DNA of 64,000 bases from CAXXIC01 sp049315325 (lineage in GTDB: Bacteria; Bacteroidota; Bacteroidia; Bacteroidales; UBA7332): contig JBMOKJ010000005.1 in NCBI GenBank assembly GCA_049315325.1, forward strand, positions 62,001-126,000, in the 5' to 3' direction. Below, one piece after another: positions 33,223-41,567 of the stretch. The position numbers and the translations under genes were made by a program. The notes beneath the pieces are model-generated. The model was not told where the DNA came from. It did not search any database and was given only the letters and a program-made list of their open reading frames with translations. The first letter of the stretch is position 1, and the number at the start of each line of letters is the position of its first letter.

Positions 33223-33783
33223 ATGAAACGGACAAAACTAATTGCAATGCTTTTGCATGTGCTTGTTTTTATGAGCTTTATTCTGCCGTTTCAAAAATGT
33301 GCAGGCGGTTTTAACAAACCTGCGGTTGAATGCCCAGCACCTACAGCTGACTCAATAATTGTTTCTACAGCCAATCCAGATTCAGTCGAACATGAGGTCA
33401 AAGTAGATTCGATTGCACATGCTGATACATTAAGCAAACCGATTAAAGAAATAAGTTTGTCTGATAAGATAGTTGGCACTATTATATTTGACAAAGATGG
33501 TAACTTCACTGGTTTTGGCGCTATTTATTGGAATATTGATAGCTATCGGTCAAGTTTTGGTTTTATCAATGCTTTACTTCTTCTTTTAATAAGTTTCTTT
33601 ATCTTAAGATTTCGAAAAAAAGATTCTACAAAGCTTGTTCTAATCATTGATTCTCTGGGTTTAATCTTCTTACTTCTTGCAAAAGGCGATATGTGGGGTT
33701 ATTGGGTCTGCATCGGCATCTGGACTGTAATGGTGGCGTTTGACGCCTTCCTTGTTTACAAATCAAAAACGGCTGTCTCGTGA
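33223..33783 (+). CDS. Membrane protein of unknown function
   Basis: 186 residues: an N-terminal hydrophobic segment (LIAMLLHVLVFMSFILPF), a polar Ser/Val-rich stretch of about 90 residues outside the membrane, then three closely spaced hydrophobic segments (FINALLLLLISFFILRF; LVLIIDSLGLIFLLLAKG; GYWVCIGIWTVMVAFDAFLVY). C26 follows the first segment but lacks a convincing lipobox. No family recognised. Its stop overlaps the AraC gene, so both are probably one transcript after upp. Confidence 0.65.
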   Translation: MKRTKLIAMLLHVLVFMSFILPFQKCAGGFNKPAVECPAPTADSIIVSTANPDSVEHEVKVDSIAHADTLSKPIKEISLSDKIVGTIIFDKDGNFTGFGAIYWNIDSYRSSFGFINALLLLLISFFILRFRKKDSTKLVLIIDSLGLIFLLLAKGDMWGYWVCIGIWTVMVAFDAFLVYKSKTAVS

Positions 33784-34619
33784 TGATGGAATCCAAGTTT
33801 TCAAACTCACTTTTCGACATCTTTGAGCTTACCCCTGCTTTGGTCGAAGATGTTTTGGCAGAGAACATCGACCCGCACCGCCACGACGAAGAGGAGCTGA
33901 TTATCCTTACCAAAGGCAGCCTTGAGCACTACATCGATTTTCAACTTGAGGTGGTGAATGCACCGGCTGTTTGTTACGTTCCACAAGGAAAGTTGCACAA
34001 ACTGATGCCACGCTCAGAATCAGAAGGATGGGTAATTACCTACAAAAATGAGTTTATTCCAAATTCGGAACTGAGCTTTTACTCCAACTTTGCTACAAGT
34101 TCGGCCATTCCGCTCACAGGTGGAATGTGTATGAATCGCTTCTCGTCGTTGTGTCAATTAATAAACGGCGAATTCTTTCATGAACAATGCGATATGGCAA
34201 CAATCAACCACCTATTGAAAGCATTGATAACGATGATTCTAGCAGAACGTAAAACAAATCTGCCCAACGAGGCATCAATCAAAAACAATCAGCAAAACAC
34301 GTTCAACACCTTTCTGCGCATTTTAGAAGAGAATTTTCATCGCGCCGAAGGCGTGCAATTCTATGCCGATAAGCTCAATATGAGTGTGCGCAACCTTAAC
34401 TTGATTTGCAAAAACAACTTCGATAAAAGTGTTTCGGAGATTATTGAGACACGAAAACTGATTGAAGCCAAGCAGTTGCTTCTCAATACCGATAAAACTG
34501 TCTCAGAAATCGGATATGCGCTTGGCTACAACGAAAAGTCGTACTTTACACGCGTTTTTCGCCAGAAAATGGGTATCACACCCACCGATTTCAGGGATAA
34601 AATAAAGAATCCAAGCTGA
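33783..34619 (+). CDS. AraC family transcriptional regulator
   Basis: 278 residues. N-terminal cupin-like sensor (DPHRHDEEELIILTKGSLEHYID, VPQGKLHKLMP), C-terminal AraC double HTH: YADKLNMSVRNLNLICKNNFDKSVSEIIETRKLIEAKQLL and KTVSEIGYALGYNEKSYFTRVFRQKMGITPTDFR. The start overlaps the previous gene's TGA; ATG 33783 or 33786 are both possible. It may control the YceI and YgiD genes just downstream; these three gene types often occur together (association from memory). Confidence 0.88.
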   Translation: MMESKFSNSLFDIFELTPALVEDVLAENIDPHRHDEEELIILTKGSLEHYIDFQLEVVNAPAVCYVPQGKLHKLMPRSESEGWVITYKNEFIPNSELSFYSNFATSSAIPLTGGMCMNRFSSLCQLINGEFFHEQCDMATINHLLKALITMILAERKTNLPNEASIKNNQQNTFNTFLRILEENFHRAEGVQFYADKLNMSVRNLNLICKNNFDKSVSEIIETRKLIEAKQLLLNTDKTVSEIGYALGYNEKSYFTRVFRQKMGITPTDFRDKIKNPS

Positions 34620-34742
34620 TTTTCCGAAAAGTACCACACCTTTACCGATAACTGTTACCACACCCCTATTTCGCTGCCCTATCTTTGCATTATCAAATTT
34701 ACGGGATTTCTAATTATATATTTTTCTTCGTTACGCTCAATC

Positions 34743-34784
34743 GATAAAATGCTCATCCCGTCCTAACGGGACTCCGCTTTTATC
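34743..34784. other. Long imperfect hairpin upstream of the YceI gene
   Basis: GATAAAATGCTCATCCCGT pairs imperfectly with ACGGGACTCCGCTTTTATC around a CCTA loop, about 19 pairs with mismatches. It lies 70 bases upstream of the YceI ATG. Could be a leader structure or the terminator of the AraC transcript. Confidence 0.5.
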
Positions 34785-34853
34785 TCAATCGCAAGCCTCG
34801 AAAAATCTATTTTATAAAACCCTCTCATTACAAACAATTTAATAATAACAAAG

Positions 34854-35423
34854 ATGAAAAAGTTAGCAATTCTATCCCTTTTGGTTGTATTGGCAACCAG
34901 CGCATTCGCTCAGAAAAAATTTACGCAAGACAAGTACCATTCAAAATTAGCTTTCAGCGTCACTCACCTGAAAATCTCAGAAGTAGAAGGTAAGTTCAAA
35001 TCGTTTGATGCTACAGTAGCCGTTACAAAAGCTGATTTCTCGGATGCTCAAATCACAATGAAAGCAGATGTTAATACTATTGATACAGACATCGAATACC
35101 GCGACAAACATTTGAAGAGCCCTGATTTCTTCGATGCAGAGAAATATCCTTCGATCGACTTCAAAAGTAGCTCGTTCAAAAAAGTAGCTCCAAGTAAATA
35201 CAAAATGGCAGGAACTTTGACGATGCACGGAGTAAGCAAACCAGTTGTTTTCGACGTAGTATACAACGGTTCGGCAGTGAATATGTCTAAAAAGAACAGC
35301 CACGGTTTTTCTGTGTCAGGTAAAGTAAACAGACTTGATTTCGGTATTGCACCAAACATGGGTAATGCAATGGTGAGCAACGAAATCGCTGTGAAATCGA
35401 ACATCGAATTCACCGAAGAGTAA
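34854..35423 (+). CDS. YceI family periplasmic protein
   Basis: 189 residues with signal peptide (MKKLAILSLLVVLATSAFAQ). The lipocalin-like YceI barrel begins DKYHSKLAFSVTHLKISEVEGKF and includes YRDKHLKSPDFFDAEKYPSIDFKSS, the family signature, then MAGTLTMHGVSKPVVFDV and GKVNRLDFGI. YceI proteins bind polyisoprenoid lipids or quinone-like molecules in the periplasm. Followed by a strong terminator, then YgiD. Confidence 0.93.
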   Translation: MKKLAILSLLVVLATSAFAQKKFTQDKYHSKLAFSVTHLKISEVEGKFKSFDATVAVTKADFSDAQITMKADVNTIDTDIEYRDKHLKSPDFFDAEKYPSIDFKSSSFKKVAPSKYKMAGTLTMHGVSKPVVFDVVYNGSAVNMSKKNSHGFSVSGKVNRLDFGIAPNMGNAMVSNEIAVKSNIEFTEE

Positions 35424-35447
35424 CCGATTAAAACCACAAAGATTTCC

Positions 35448-35484
35448 AAAGTGCAATTCTCGCCAATGGGAATTGCACTTTTTG
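35448..35484 (+). terminator. YceI-gene terminator
   Basis: AAAGTGCAATTC and GAATTGCACTTT form a perfect 12-bp stem with a 10-base loop and a T tail. Confidence 0.85.
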
Positions 35485-35507
35485 CTTTACTTTAAAAAAT
35501 TTCGAAT

Positions 35508-36326
35508 ATGAATGCTACCGAAACTAAAAAGCCTTGCCCCAAAAGCGAGAAACTGCCCGTGTTGTTTGTTGGTCACGGTTCGCCGATGAATGCCATAGAA
35601 CACAACGATTTGACAGATAATTGGCGTAAACTGGGTGTGGAAATGCCTCGTCCATCTGCCATTTTGAGTATCTCTGCTCATTGGGAAACGAAAGGAACAC
35701 AGGTAACGGTGATGCAAAAGCCACCGACCATTCACGATTTCGGCGGCTTCCCCAAAGCATTGTTCGACGTGCAGTATCCTGCCGATGGTTTACCTGAGTT
35801 GGCTTATGAGATTAAGAGCATTATCGAAAGCGAAAATATCGAATTGAGCGACCGCTGGGGACTCGACCACGGAACTTGGAGTATTCTAAACCACCTTTAT
35901 CCCGATGCGAATATTCCTGTGGTGCAGCTCAGCCTCGACTACTACAAATCGCCTCAACAGCATTTTGACTTTGCTAAACAGTTGACAACTTTGCGCAGAA
36001 AAGGGGTATTGATTCTCTGTAGTGGAAACATCGTACACAACCTGCGAATGGTGGCTTGGGACAAGATGAATGAGCCTGAGTATGGCTACGAATGGGCGAT
36101 TGAAGCAAACGAAAAGGTAAAACAACTAGTGAAAGCCAACGATTTTGAAGCTCTCGTAAACTATATTTCCTTAGGGATGGAGATGCAACTGGCAGTGCCG
36201 ACTCCCGATCACTTCTTGCCACTACTCTATTTGTTGGCAATGAAAGAGGAAAACGAGGAGATTGAGTTCTTCAACGACCGATTGATGATGGGCTCGTTGT
36301 CGATGCTTTCGATGAAGTTGGGGTAA
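35508..36326 (+). CDS. ygiD: YgiD-type 4,5-DOPA extradiol dioxygenase
   Basis: A 272-residue member of the LigB superfamily. LFVGHGSPMNAIEHN gives the first metal His, SISAHWETKG the second region, and GLDHGTWSILNHLYP and SGNIVHNLRMVAWD complete the site, all as in YgiD/DODA. Non-haem iron (or zinc) ring-opening dioxygenase; the physiological substrate in Bacteroidetes is unknown. It directly follows the YceI terminator and lies in the YceI/AraC neighbourhood. Downstream is the hairpin array at 36431-36641. Confidence 0.88.
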   Translation: MNATETKKPCPKSEKLPVLFVGHGSPMNAIEHNDLTDNWRKLGVEMPRPSAILSISAHWETKGTQVTVMQKPPTIHDFGGFPKALFDVQYPADGLPELAYEIKSIIESENIELSDRWGLDHGTWSILNHLYPDANIPVVQLSLDYYKSPQQHFDFAKQLTTLRRKGVLILCSGNIVHNLRMVAWDKMNEPEYGYEWAIEANEKVKQLVKANDFEALVNYISLGMEMQLAVPTPDHFLPLLYLLAMKEENEEIEFFNDRLMMGSLSMLSMKLG

Positions 36327-36430
36327 CGATTTCCCCTTGAATTGGATAAAGACTGAGATGCTGATGCGTTTCGGTCTTTTTTGTGGATAAAAGTTAATGA
36401 AGAGATTATCTATTTTTCAAATTTTGAAGT

Positions 36431-36641
36431 CTGCTCAATCTAGGCAAAAGCAAACTATTTCTCCGACGAGCTTGCCCAGCTTGGGCAAGGGCAAACTGAA
36501 TTTTTTAGAGCTTGCCCAGTCTGGGCAACCGTGAAATGACTTTTTTTGTTACATGCCAAAGCTGGGCATGGTCAAATTGGATTTCATTCAGCCTTGCCCA
36601 AACCGGGCAAGCTAGACCTAAACTGCCTGAGTTGGGCTGAC
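36431..36641. repeat. Tandem array of 40-41 bp units, each with a 19-bp palindrome
   Basis: Palindromes at 36471 (CTTGCCCAGCTTGGGCAAG), 36511 (CTTGCCCAGTCTGGGCAAC), 36552 (CATGCCAAAGCTGGGCATG) and 36593 (CTTGCCCAAACCGGGCAAG), with weaker relatives at 36431 and 36623. Steps are 40, 40, 41, 41 and 30 bases. The unit at 36552 changes the second base T to A and its pairing partner A to T, keeping the pair. Spacers share a GCAAACT / GAAATG / TCAAATT start and a T-rich middle. It lies between convergent genes. Upstream, 36327-36430 shows nothing further; downstream, 36642-36746 is featureless. Confidence 0.75.
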
Positions 36642-36746
36642 TCTTATTCTCGTTTGAAGTTTATTTAGACTTCCGCGCACAGCGAAAAATAGTTGTTGCG
36701 CTTTGGTTGTGTACTTCCAATAATAAGAGATTTTTCATGATAATAA

Positions 36747-37157
36747 TTATCTGAAGTTAAAATAGTTTGTGTTTTTTCTTAATAATGTCTCCGCCTGTTT
36801 ATTTCCGTTTTCGTATGCCTTAATCAAATATTTTAAAGATAAATCGTTTTGTCTTTTGTATTCGTATATTCTGTATAGTTCAAAATATGCAGAATCAAAG
36901 TTACAAATTTGAGTACATTTCAATAAGTCTTTGATTGCACCATCTATGTCATTAAGTTTTATTTTTGCAATATGTCTATTCCAATAGATCATTACATCTT
37001 CAATTGTTAATGTTTTTTTTGATTTTTCAGCTATATCAATGTATTCGTTGAATAATTTTAGGGCCTCTTGATTATTGCCATTTTGAAGAGTCAAAATAGC
37101 TTTTTTGCTTAGTTCTTCTTGACTATTGCTTTTGGTGTTGAATGCTTTATCTGACAT
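36747..37157 (-). CDS. Small TPR-like protein
   Basis: 136 residues, soluble. Helical repeats consistent with three degenerate tetratricopeptide units: SKKAILTLQNGNNQEALKLFNEYIDIA (about 16-42), MIYWNRHIAKIKLNDIDGAIKDLLKCTQI (about 61-89), and YFELYRIYEYKRQNDLSLKYLIKAYENGN (about 95-123). No catalytic motif. Likely a scaffold; partner unknown. AT-rich like the next two genes, which suggests one transferred island (36.7-38.2 kb). Confidence 0.65.
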   Translation of the reverse strand: MSDKAFNTKSNSQEELSKKAILTLQNGNNQEALKLFNEYIDIAEKSKKTLTIEDVMIYWNRHIAKIKLNDIDGAIKDLLKCTQICNFDSAYFELYRIYEYKRQNDLSLKYLIKAYENGNKQAETLLRKNTNYFNFR

Positions 37158-37216
37158 AGTGTATAGATTGTTATGAGTTTGATGATTGGATTATTATTCA
37201 AATTTTTATTGTTTGA

Positions 37217-37815
37217 TTATCTTGCACTGGGTAATGCTTTATAATTAATATTAAGATACTGACTTACATATACTTGACTTAATATGCTTTCTATTTCAGA
37301 ATACGAATTTGGTGGAGATGAGTTAATTATAACACCAGTGACTTGTGTAATTGCATCTATTTTGCTAAAACCTAAACCACCAAATGAAGCCCACATTAAA
37401 ATTGCTTGATCGATGAGTAGATAAAATAAATATGCAAATTCAATTTCCTCAATATAATACTACTCCCTCTTTTTGCTTTACTAATTCTGTCCTTATAACT
37501 TGAATATGAAAGATTCCCAACAATTCTATTAGGATTTTCTCTTAAAAGAATTGGTAGTTGATTATGTGTTTTTGCACTAGCAACAGATGAGTAAAGATTA
37601 TTCAAATATTCAAACCCAGAATCAAAATCACACCATTTTTTTTGTACACCATTTTGAAAACAATTTTCGATGTCATTCCACATAAAATCAGTCGTGTATT
37701 TTCTGTAAAAAATGTTCAATAAAATTTTTTCAGGGTATTCTTCAAGACTATATCGACTCCGCCAGTTTTGAAGCAAGCCTAGTCCGATTTTGTGCAATTC
37801 GCTTAAATCTTTCAT
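37217..37815 (-). pseudogene. Frameshifted gene of unknown function
   Basis: The start ATG at 37815 opens a 139-codon frame (MKDLSELHKIGLGLLQNWRS...), ending at 37396 in a poor tail. A -1 shift near 37460 (after RGSSII) continues in good protein-like sequence: IEEIEFAYLFYLLIDQAILM then WASFGGLGFSKIDAITQVTG, to a stop at 37217-37219. The joined product would be about 200 residues with one hydrophobic segment. No domain recognised. Cause could be a real mutation, a sequencing error or programmed slippage. Divergent from the XRE regulator at 37949, with two palindromic operators between. Confidence 0.65.
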
Positions 37816-37875
37816 AGTTCAATTGTTAGTTTATTTAAGTTAGAAACAGCTTTATTTCATTCTATTTTTGTTTAC

Positions 37876-37893
37876 GTTGTCATATATGATAAC
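37876..37893. promoter_or_regulatory. Palindromic operator 1
   Basis: GTTGTCATATATGATAAC, arms TTGTCA/TGATAA with a 4-base centre. Same design as operator 2, 46 bp away centre to centre. Confidence 0.65.
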
Positions 37894-37921
37894 CACTTTG
37901 CGAATATAAAGTAAAATCTTT

Positions 37922-37939
37922 GTTATCACAAATGATAAT
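37922..37939. promoter_or_regulatory. Palindromic operator 2
   Basis: GTTATCACAAATGATAAT contains the perfect palindrome TTATCA-N4-TGATAA (37923-37938). It sits 10 bases before the XRE start codon, where binding would block transcription or translation start. Confidence 0.7.
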
Positions 37940-37948
37940 AAAGAAAAA

Positions 37949-38173
37949 ATGATGAATGAAGTGAAATTATATATTCTTATTGGTCAAAAGATAAGAAATG
38001 TACGTGAACTTCAGGGAATAAGCCAGCAAGACTTGGCAGCTAAATGTAACTTCGAAAAATCAAACCTCAGTAGAATTGAAGCTGGTAGAACAAATCTGAC
38101 TATCAAAACGCTATATAAAATTAGTATTGCTCTTAATGTAAATATCAAATGCTTGATTGATGTGTATGAATAA
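37949..38173 (+). CDS. XRE family regulator
   Basis: A 74-residue single HTH_3 domain: IGQKIRNVRELQGISQQDLAAKCNFEKSNLSRIEAGRTNLTIKTLYKISIALNV. Such small XRE proteins act as autorepressors, often of toxin-antitoxin or defence modules. The two TTATCA-N4-TGATAA operators immediately upstream, shared with the divergent frameshifted gene, support autoregulation plus control of that neighbour. A second Met at residue 2 is an equally good start. Confidence 0.85.
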   Translation: MMNEVKLYILIGQKIRNVRELQGISQQDLAAKCNFEKSNLSRIEAGRTNLTIKTLYKISIALNVNIKCLIDVYE

Positions 38174-38277
38174 TGATTGATTTGCTTTCCCTGTAAAAGA
38201 CATAGTAAGAAAGAGATGCAGTGGTTGTGAGAATTCATTTAATATTGCCCCAGCTTACAAATTTAATTTTCACAATA

Positions 38278-38308
38278 AAGCCTGACTTCATTACAAAGTC
38301 AGGCTTTT
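38278..38308. terminator. Bidirectional terminator
   Basis: AAAGCCTGACTT and AAGTCAGGCTTT, a perfect 12-bp stem, between the convergent XRE and permease genes, with T runs on the plus side. Confidence 0.8.
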
Positions 38309-38328
38309 CGTTATCCTTAATTTTTTGC

Positions 38329-39552
38329 TTACTTCAACCACCGTTTTTTCATCGACCTCACCGGATACCAGGCTGAGAAGAAGCCGACCACAAAGACCGA
38401 GGCGAGAATGATTACCAAGTCTGTCCAGATCACTTTCACGGGATAAGCGTCGATGATAAATGAACCGATTTTGCTCGAAAGGCGGAGCAGTCCGAATTTC
38501 TCTTGCAAGAAGCAGAGCAAAAGGCCTAAAACAACACCTGTGAATGCTCCAATGGCAGATATCATCCAGCCTTCAAAAAGGAAAATGCGCGAAATCAGTC
38601 GATTGTCGGCTCCCAAGCTGCGAAGCGTAGAGATATCGGCTTGCTTGTCGAGTATCAGCATCGAGAGCGAACCGATGATGTTGAACACCGCAATCATCAG
38701 CACAAAGCAGAGAATGAGAAAGGTCATCCACTTCTCAATCTGCATCATTTTGAACGAATCTTCCTGCTGCTCAAACTGATTTTTCACTTTATAGTCTGCC
38801 CCAATGATAGCGGCAATTTTCTCTTTTTCGGCATCGGCATCCACACCTTGTTTCAATCTCAGTTCGATGGAAGTCACCTCGGTGGTGTAGTCAAACAACG
38901 CTCGGGTGAATTTGAGTGGAACAATAATCATCGACTCATCGTATTTGGGCTGATTGACGCTAAAAATAGCTGTCACATAAGCATAATCGAGGTTAAAAGC
39001 CGATGCTGGATTTGCCAAATTCACCTTCTGATTGCGGCGCGGCGCATAAATCTCCAATGGATTGACGAATCCCGCACCAACACCTAACGACACCGACAAT
39101 CCACCACCTACTGTTGCATAGTTCGCAATGGGGTCGTAAAGTATAAATTTGCCATCGTATAGAAGACTATCGATGTTTGTCAACTGACGATAGTTATCGG
39201 AAACGCCCTTCAACGTAGCAGTCACTTGTCGATCTTTGTAGCGCACAAGGGCATTTTCTTCCACCACTTCAGTAAATACGGCAACCTCTTTAAGCCCTTT
39301 AATTTGTTGGAATTTAGCAGACGAAGCATCGAAGGTTTTCCCTTTTACGGGAGTAATCTTAAGCTGTGGATCGAATGCACAATAGAGCGTAGAAACGACC
39401 TGCTGAAAACCGTTGAACACAGACATCGTGCAGACCAGTGCCAACGTAGCAATGGCGACACCACCAACCGACACCATCGAAATGATGTTGATGGCACTGT
39501 GCGATTTCTTCGAGAAAAGGTAACGACGAGCTATTTTGTAGGATAGATTCAT
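38329..39552 (-). CDS. LolC/LolE-like ABC transporter permease
   Basis: 407 residues, MacB-FtsX topology: helix 1 near the start (AINIISMVSVGGVAIATLALVCTMSVFNGFQ), a periplasmic domain of about 220 residues, then three helices (MTFLILCFVLMIAVFNIIGSLSMLIL; MISAIGAFTGVVLGLLLCF; LVIILASVFVVGFFSAWYPVR). NLSYKIARRYLFSKKSHSAIN is the LolE-type N-terminus. Likely part of a lipoprotein-releasing exporter; the ATPase is not adjacent. It follows rbfA with a 41-bp gap on the same strand, an arrangement common in Bacteroidales. Confidence 0.85.
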   Translation of the reverse strand: MNLSYKIARRYLFSKKSHSAINIISMVSVGGVAIATLALVCTMSVFNGFQQVVSTLYCAFDPQLKITPVKGKTFDASSAKFQQIKGLKEVAVFTEVVEENALVRYKDRQVTATLKGVSDNYRQLTNIDSLLYDGKFILYDPIANYATVGGGLSVSLGVGAGFVNPLEIYAPRRNQKVNLANPASAFNLDYAYVTAIFSVNQPKYDESMIIVPLKFTRALFDYTTEVTSIELRLKQGVDADAEKEKIAAIIGADYKVKNQFEQQEDSFKMMQIEKWMTFLILCFVLMIAVFNIIGSLSMLILDKQADISTLRSLGADNRLISRIFLFEGWMISAIGAFTGVVLGLLLCFLQEKFGLLRLSSKIGSFIIDAYPVKVIWTDLVIILASVFVVGFFSAWYPVRSMKKRWLK

Positions 39553-39593
39553 GCCATAAGTAAACGAGTTGACAAGTAAACGAGTAAACGCGT

Positions 39594-39929
39594 TTACTGC
39601 TTCAACAGATTTTCAATGTTTTCGATGTAATCGAGCGAGTCGTCGATAAAGAAAACCAATGCTGGCACTTTGCGCAACTGCAATTTCACACGTTGGCTCA
39701 AGTCGTAACGGATGGTTTTGGTCATACCTTTCACCTCTTTCAACACGGCTTCGGCTTTGTCGGAAGGAAAAATGCTGAGATAGACACGTGCTACGCCCAA
39801 ATCGGGACTCACACGAACGGCACTTACCGAAATCATTACGCCATGAACGGCTTTCGTTTGCAACAAAAATATTTCGCTCAGGTCTTTTTGCAATAACCTG
39901 TTAATTTTACTCTGTCTGGTTGTTTCCAT
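39594..39929 (-). CDS. rbfA: Ribosome-binding factor A
   Basis: 111 residues, KH-like fold assisting 16S rRNA maturation. TTRQSKINRLLQKDLSEIFL, ISVSAVRVSPDLGVARVYLSIF and RYDLSQRVKLQLRKVPALVFFIDDSLD match RbfA throughout, including the RKVPxLxFxxDxS end signature. Upstream of the LolE-like gene and probably co-transcribed with it. Confidence 0.93.
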   Translation of the reverse strand: METTRQSKINRLLQKDLSEIFLLQTKAVHGVMISVSAVRVSPDLGVARVYLSIFPSDKAEAVLKEVKGMTKTIRYDLSQRVKLQLRKVPALVFFIDDSLDYIENIENLLKQ

Positions 39930-39942
39930 AATTTATCAAGTC

Positions 39943-39974
39943 ATAAGTTATAAGTCATAAGTCATAAGTCATGA
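39943..39974. repeat. Short tandem repeat of AAGTCAT type
   Basis: Repeats of ATAAGTCAT/ATAAGTTAT, period about 9-10, between rpoN and rbfA. A simple slippage-prone sequence; no gene is affected directly. Confidence 0.6.
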
Positions 39975-40022
39975 CCTGATTGCTTCGGTCTAACTCCTAA
40001 TTCATAACTCATAACCTTTTTA

Positions 40023-41468
40023 TTATATCTCTTTTCTGAGTCGAGCCACGGGAATGCCCATTGCTTCTCGGTATTTTGCCACTGTTCTGCGAGCCAATGG
40101 ATAGCCTTTTTCGTTCAATATTTCACACAATTTCTCGTCGGGCAACGGTTTTCGCTTATTTTCTGCCTCGATAGCTTCGCGCAGGATATTCTTGATTTCG
40201 CGGGTCGAAACCTCTTCGCCCGAGTCGGTCTGCATGCCATCCGAAAAGAAATATTTTAGTGCAAATACACCGTAATTTGTCTGCACATATTTGCTGTTGC
40301 TCACTCGCGAAACAGTCGAAATATCGAGTCCTGTTCGCTGTGCAATATCTTTGAGAATCATCGGTCGCAAATCGGATTCGTCTCCGGTGATAAAAAACTG
40401 CCGTTGCAAAGCCACAATCGCCTCCATCGTTACGGTCAGCGTATTTTGGCGTTGCTTCAGCGCGTCGATAAACCATTTTGCCGAATCGAGCTTTTGTTTA
40501 ACGAACTGCACTGCAGCTTTGTTCTCTTTGCTCCGATTTGCTTGGTTCGACGAATAGTCTTGCAACATTTCAGCATAGTTTCTGCTGACGTGAAGCGACG
40601 GAACGTTCTTATTATTCAGCGAAATAAAGATCTCTTCATCAATGGTTTCGATAATAAAATCGGGTATAATCTGATACACTTCAGCCCGATTGCCATCGCT
40701 CAACGAATTACCAGGTTTGGGATTGAGCAGCGTGATTTCGTGAATGGCGCTCTTCAAATCCTCTTCGGTCAGTTTCACTACTTGAGCTATTTTATCGTAA
40801 TGCTTTTTCGTAAATTCTTCGAATGCAAAGGTCAAAACCTGTATCGCATCTTCGATTGCTTTTGTTGGCTCCTTTCGCTGCAGTTGTATCAACAAACAGT
40901 CGCGAAGATTTTCTGCACCGACACCTGCCGGGTCTAAATCTTGAATAATAGCCAAAATATGCTTTAACTCGGAAACCGAAATATCAATGTCTGCTTGAAA
41001 AAGCAAATCATCGGAAATAGAACTCAGCTCGCGCCGTAAATAGCCATCGGCATCGATGTTGCCAATGATGTATTCACCCACTTTCTCTTCGAGTTCGGTT
41101 AATTCGCGAAGATGCAACTGCTTCACTAACTCTTCGTGAAAACTCTCGCTATTGCCTAAAAAGAAATTCTCAGAACGGTCCTCTTGACTTTGGCGTTCAG
41201 CCAGTTTATATTCAGGAATATCGTCTTCGTCGAGGTAATCACCTAACCCTAAATCGTCTCTCGAATAACTGTCTTCGTCGAAATTATCTTCTGCATCTGG
41301 TTCATTCTCAACCAACTCCATGCCCTCTTCGAGAGCGGGATTCTCCTCCAACTCTTGAAGAATTTTCTCCTCCAACTCCAGCGATGTGTATTCAATCAGT
41401 TTGATTTGCAAAATCTGCTGAGGAGTAAGTCGTTGCTGAAGTTTTTGCTGTAACTGAAGTTTTTGCAT
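40023..41468 (-). CDS. rpoN: RNA polymerase sigma-54 factor
   Basis: 481 residues. Region I is Gln/Leu-rich (QKLQLQQKLQQRLTPQQILQIKLIEYTSLELEEKI), region II is acidic (about 45-100), and the core-binding and DNA-binding domains follow, including IAQRTGLDISTVSRVSNSKYVQTNYGVFALKYFFSDGM. The RpoN box is RRTVAKYREAMGIP. It needs AAA+ enhancer-binding activators, none of which is in this window. No clear -24/-12 promoter was found in the window by eye. Confidence 0.96.
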   Translation of the reverse strand: MQKLQLQQKLQQRLTPQQILQIKLIEYTSLELEEKILQELEENPALEEGMELVENEPDAEDNFDEDSYSRDDLGLGDYLDEDDIPEYKLAERQSQEDRSENFFLGNSESFHEELVKQLHLRELTELEEKVGEYIIGNIDADGYLRRELSSISDDLLFQADIDISVSELKHILAIIQDLDPAGVGAENLRDCLLIQLQRKEPTKAIEDAIQVLTFAFEEFTKKHYDKIAQVVKLTEEDLKSAIHEITLLNPKPGNSLSDGNRAEVYQIIPDFIIETIDEEIFISLNNKNVPSLHVSRNYAEMLQDYSSNQANRSKENKAAVQFVKQKLDSAKWFIDALKQRQNTLTVTMEAIVALQRQFFITGDESDLRPMILKDIAQRTGLDISTVSRVSNSKYVQTNYGVFALKYFFSDGMQTDSGEEVSTREIKNILREAIEAENKRKPLPDEKLCEILNEKGYPLARRTVAKYREAMGIPVARLRKEI

Positions 41469-41567
41469 ACTAAAAACGAAAATTCGAACGACAAAGGTAC
41501 TACTTTTTGGATGTTTTACCTAATGGCACAATGTTCTAGCAATCCATAAAACCTCTACATAGGACTG

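Noticed and set aside
36431..36641. CRISPR array
   Set aside because: The repeated part is a degenerate 19-bp palindrome, spacers are only about 21 bases and share sequence with one another, and no cas gene is nearby.
37396..37815. Taking the 139-codon ORF as a complete gene
   Set aside because: Its last 18 codons look non-native while the -1 frame continues in protein-like sequence for about 80 codons, so a frameshift is the better reading.
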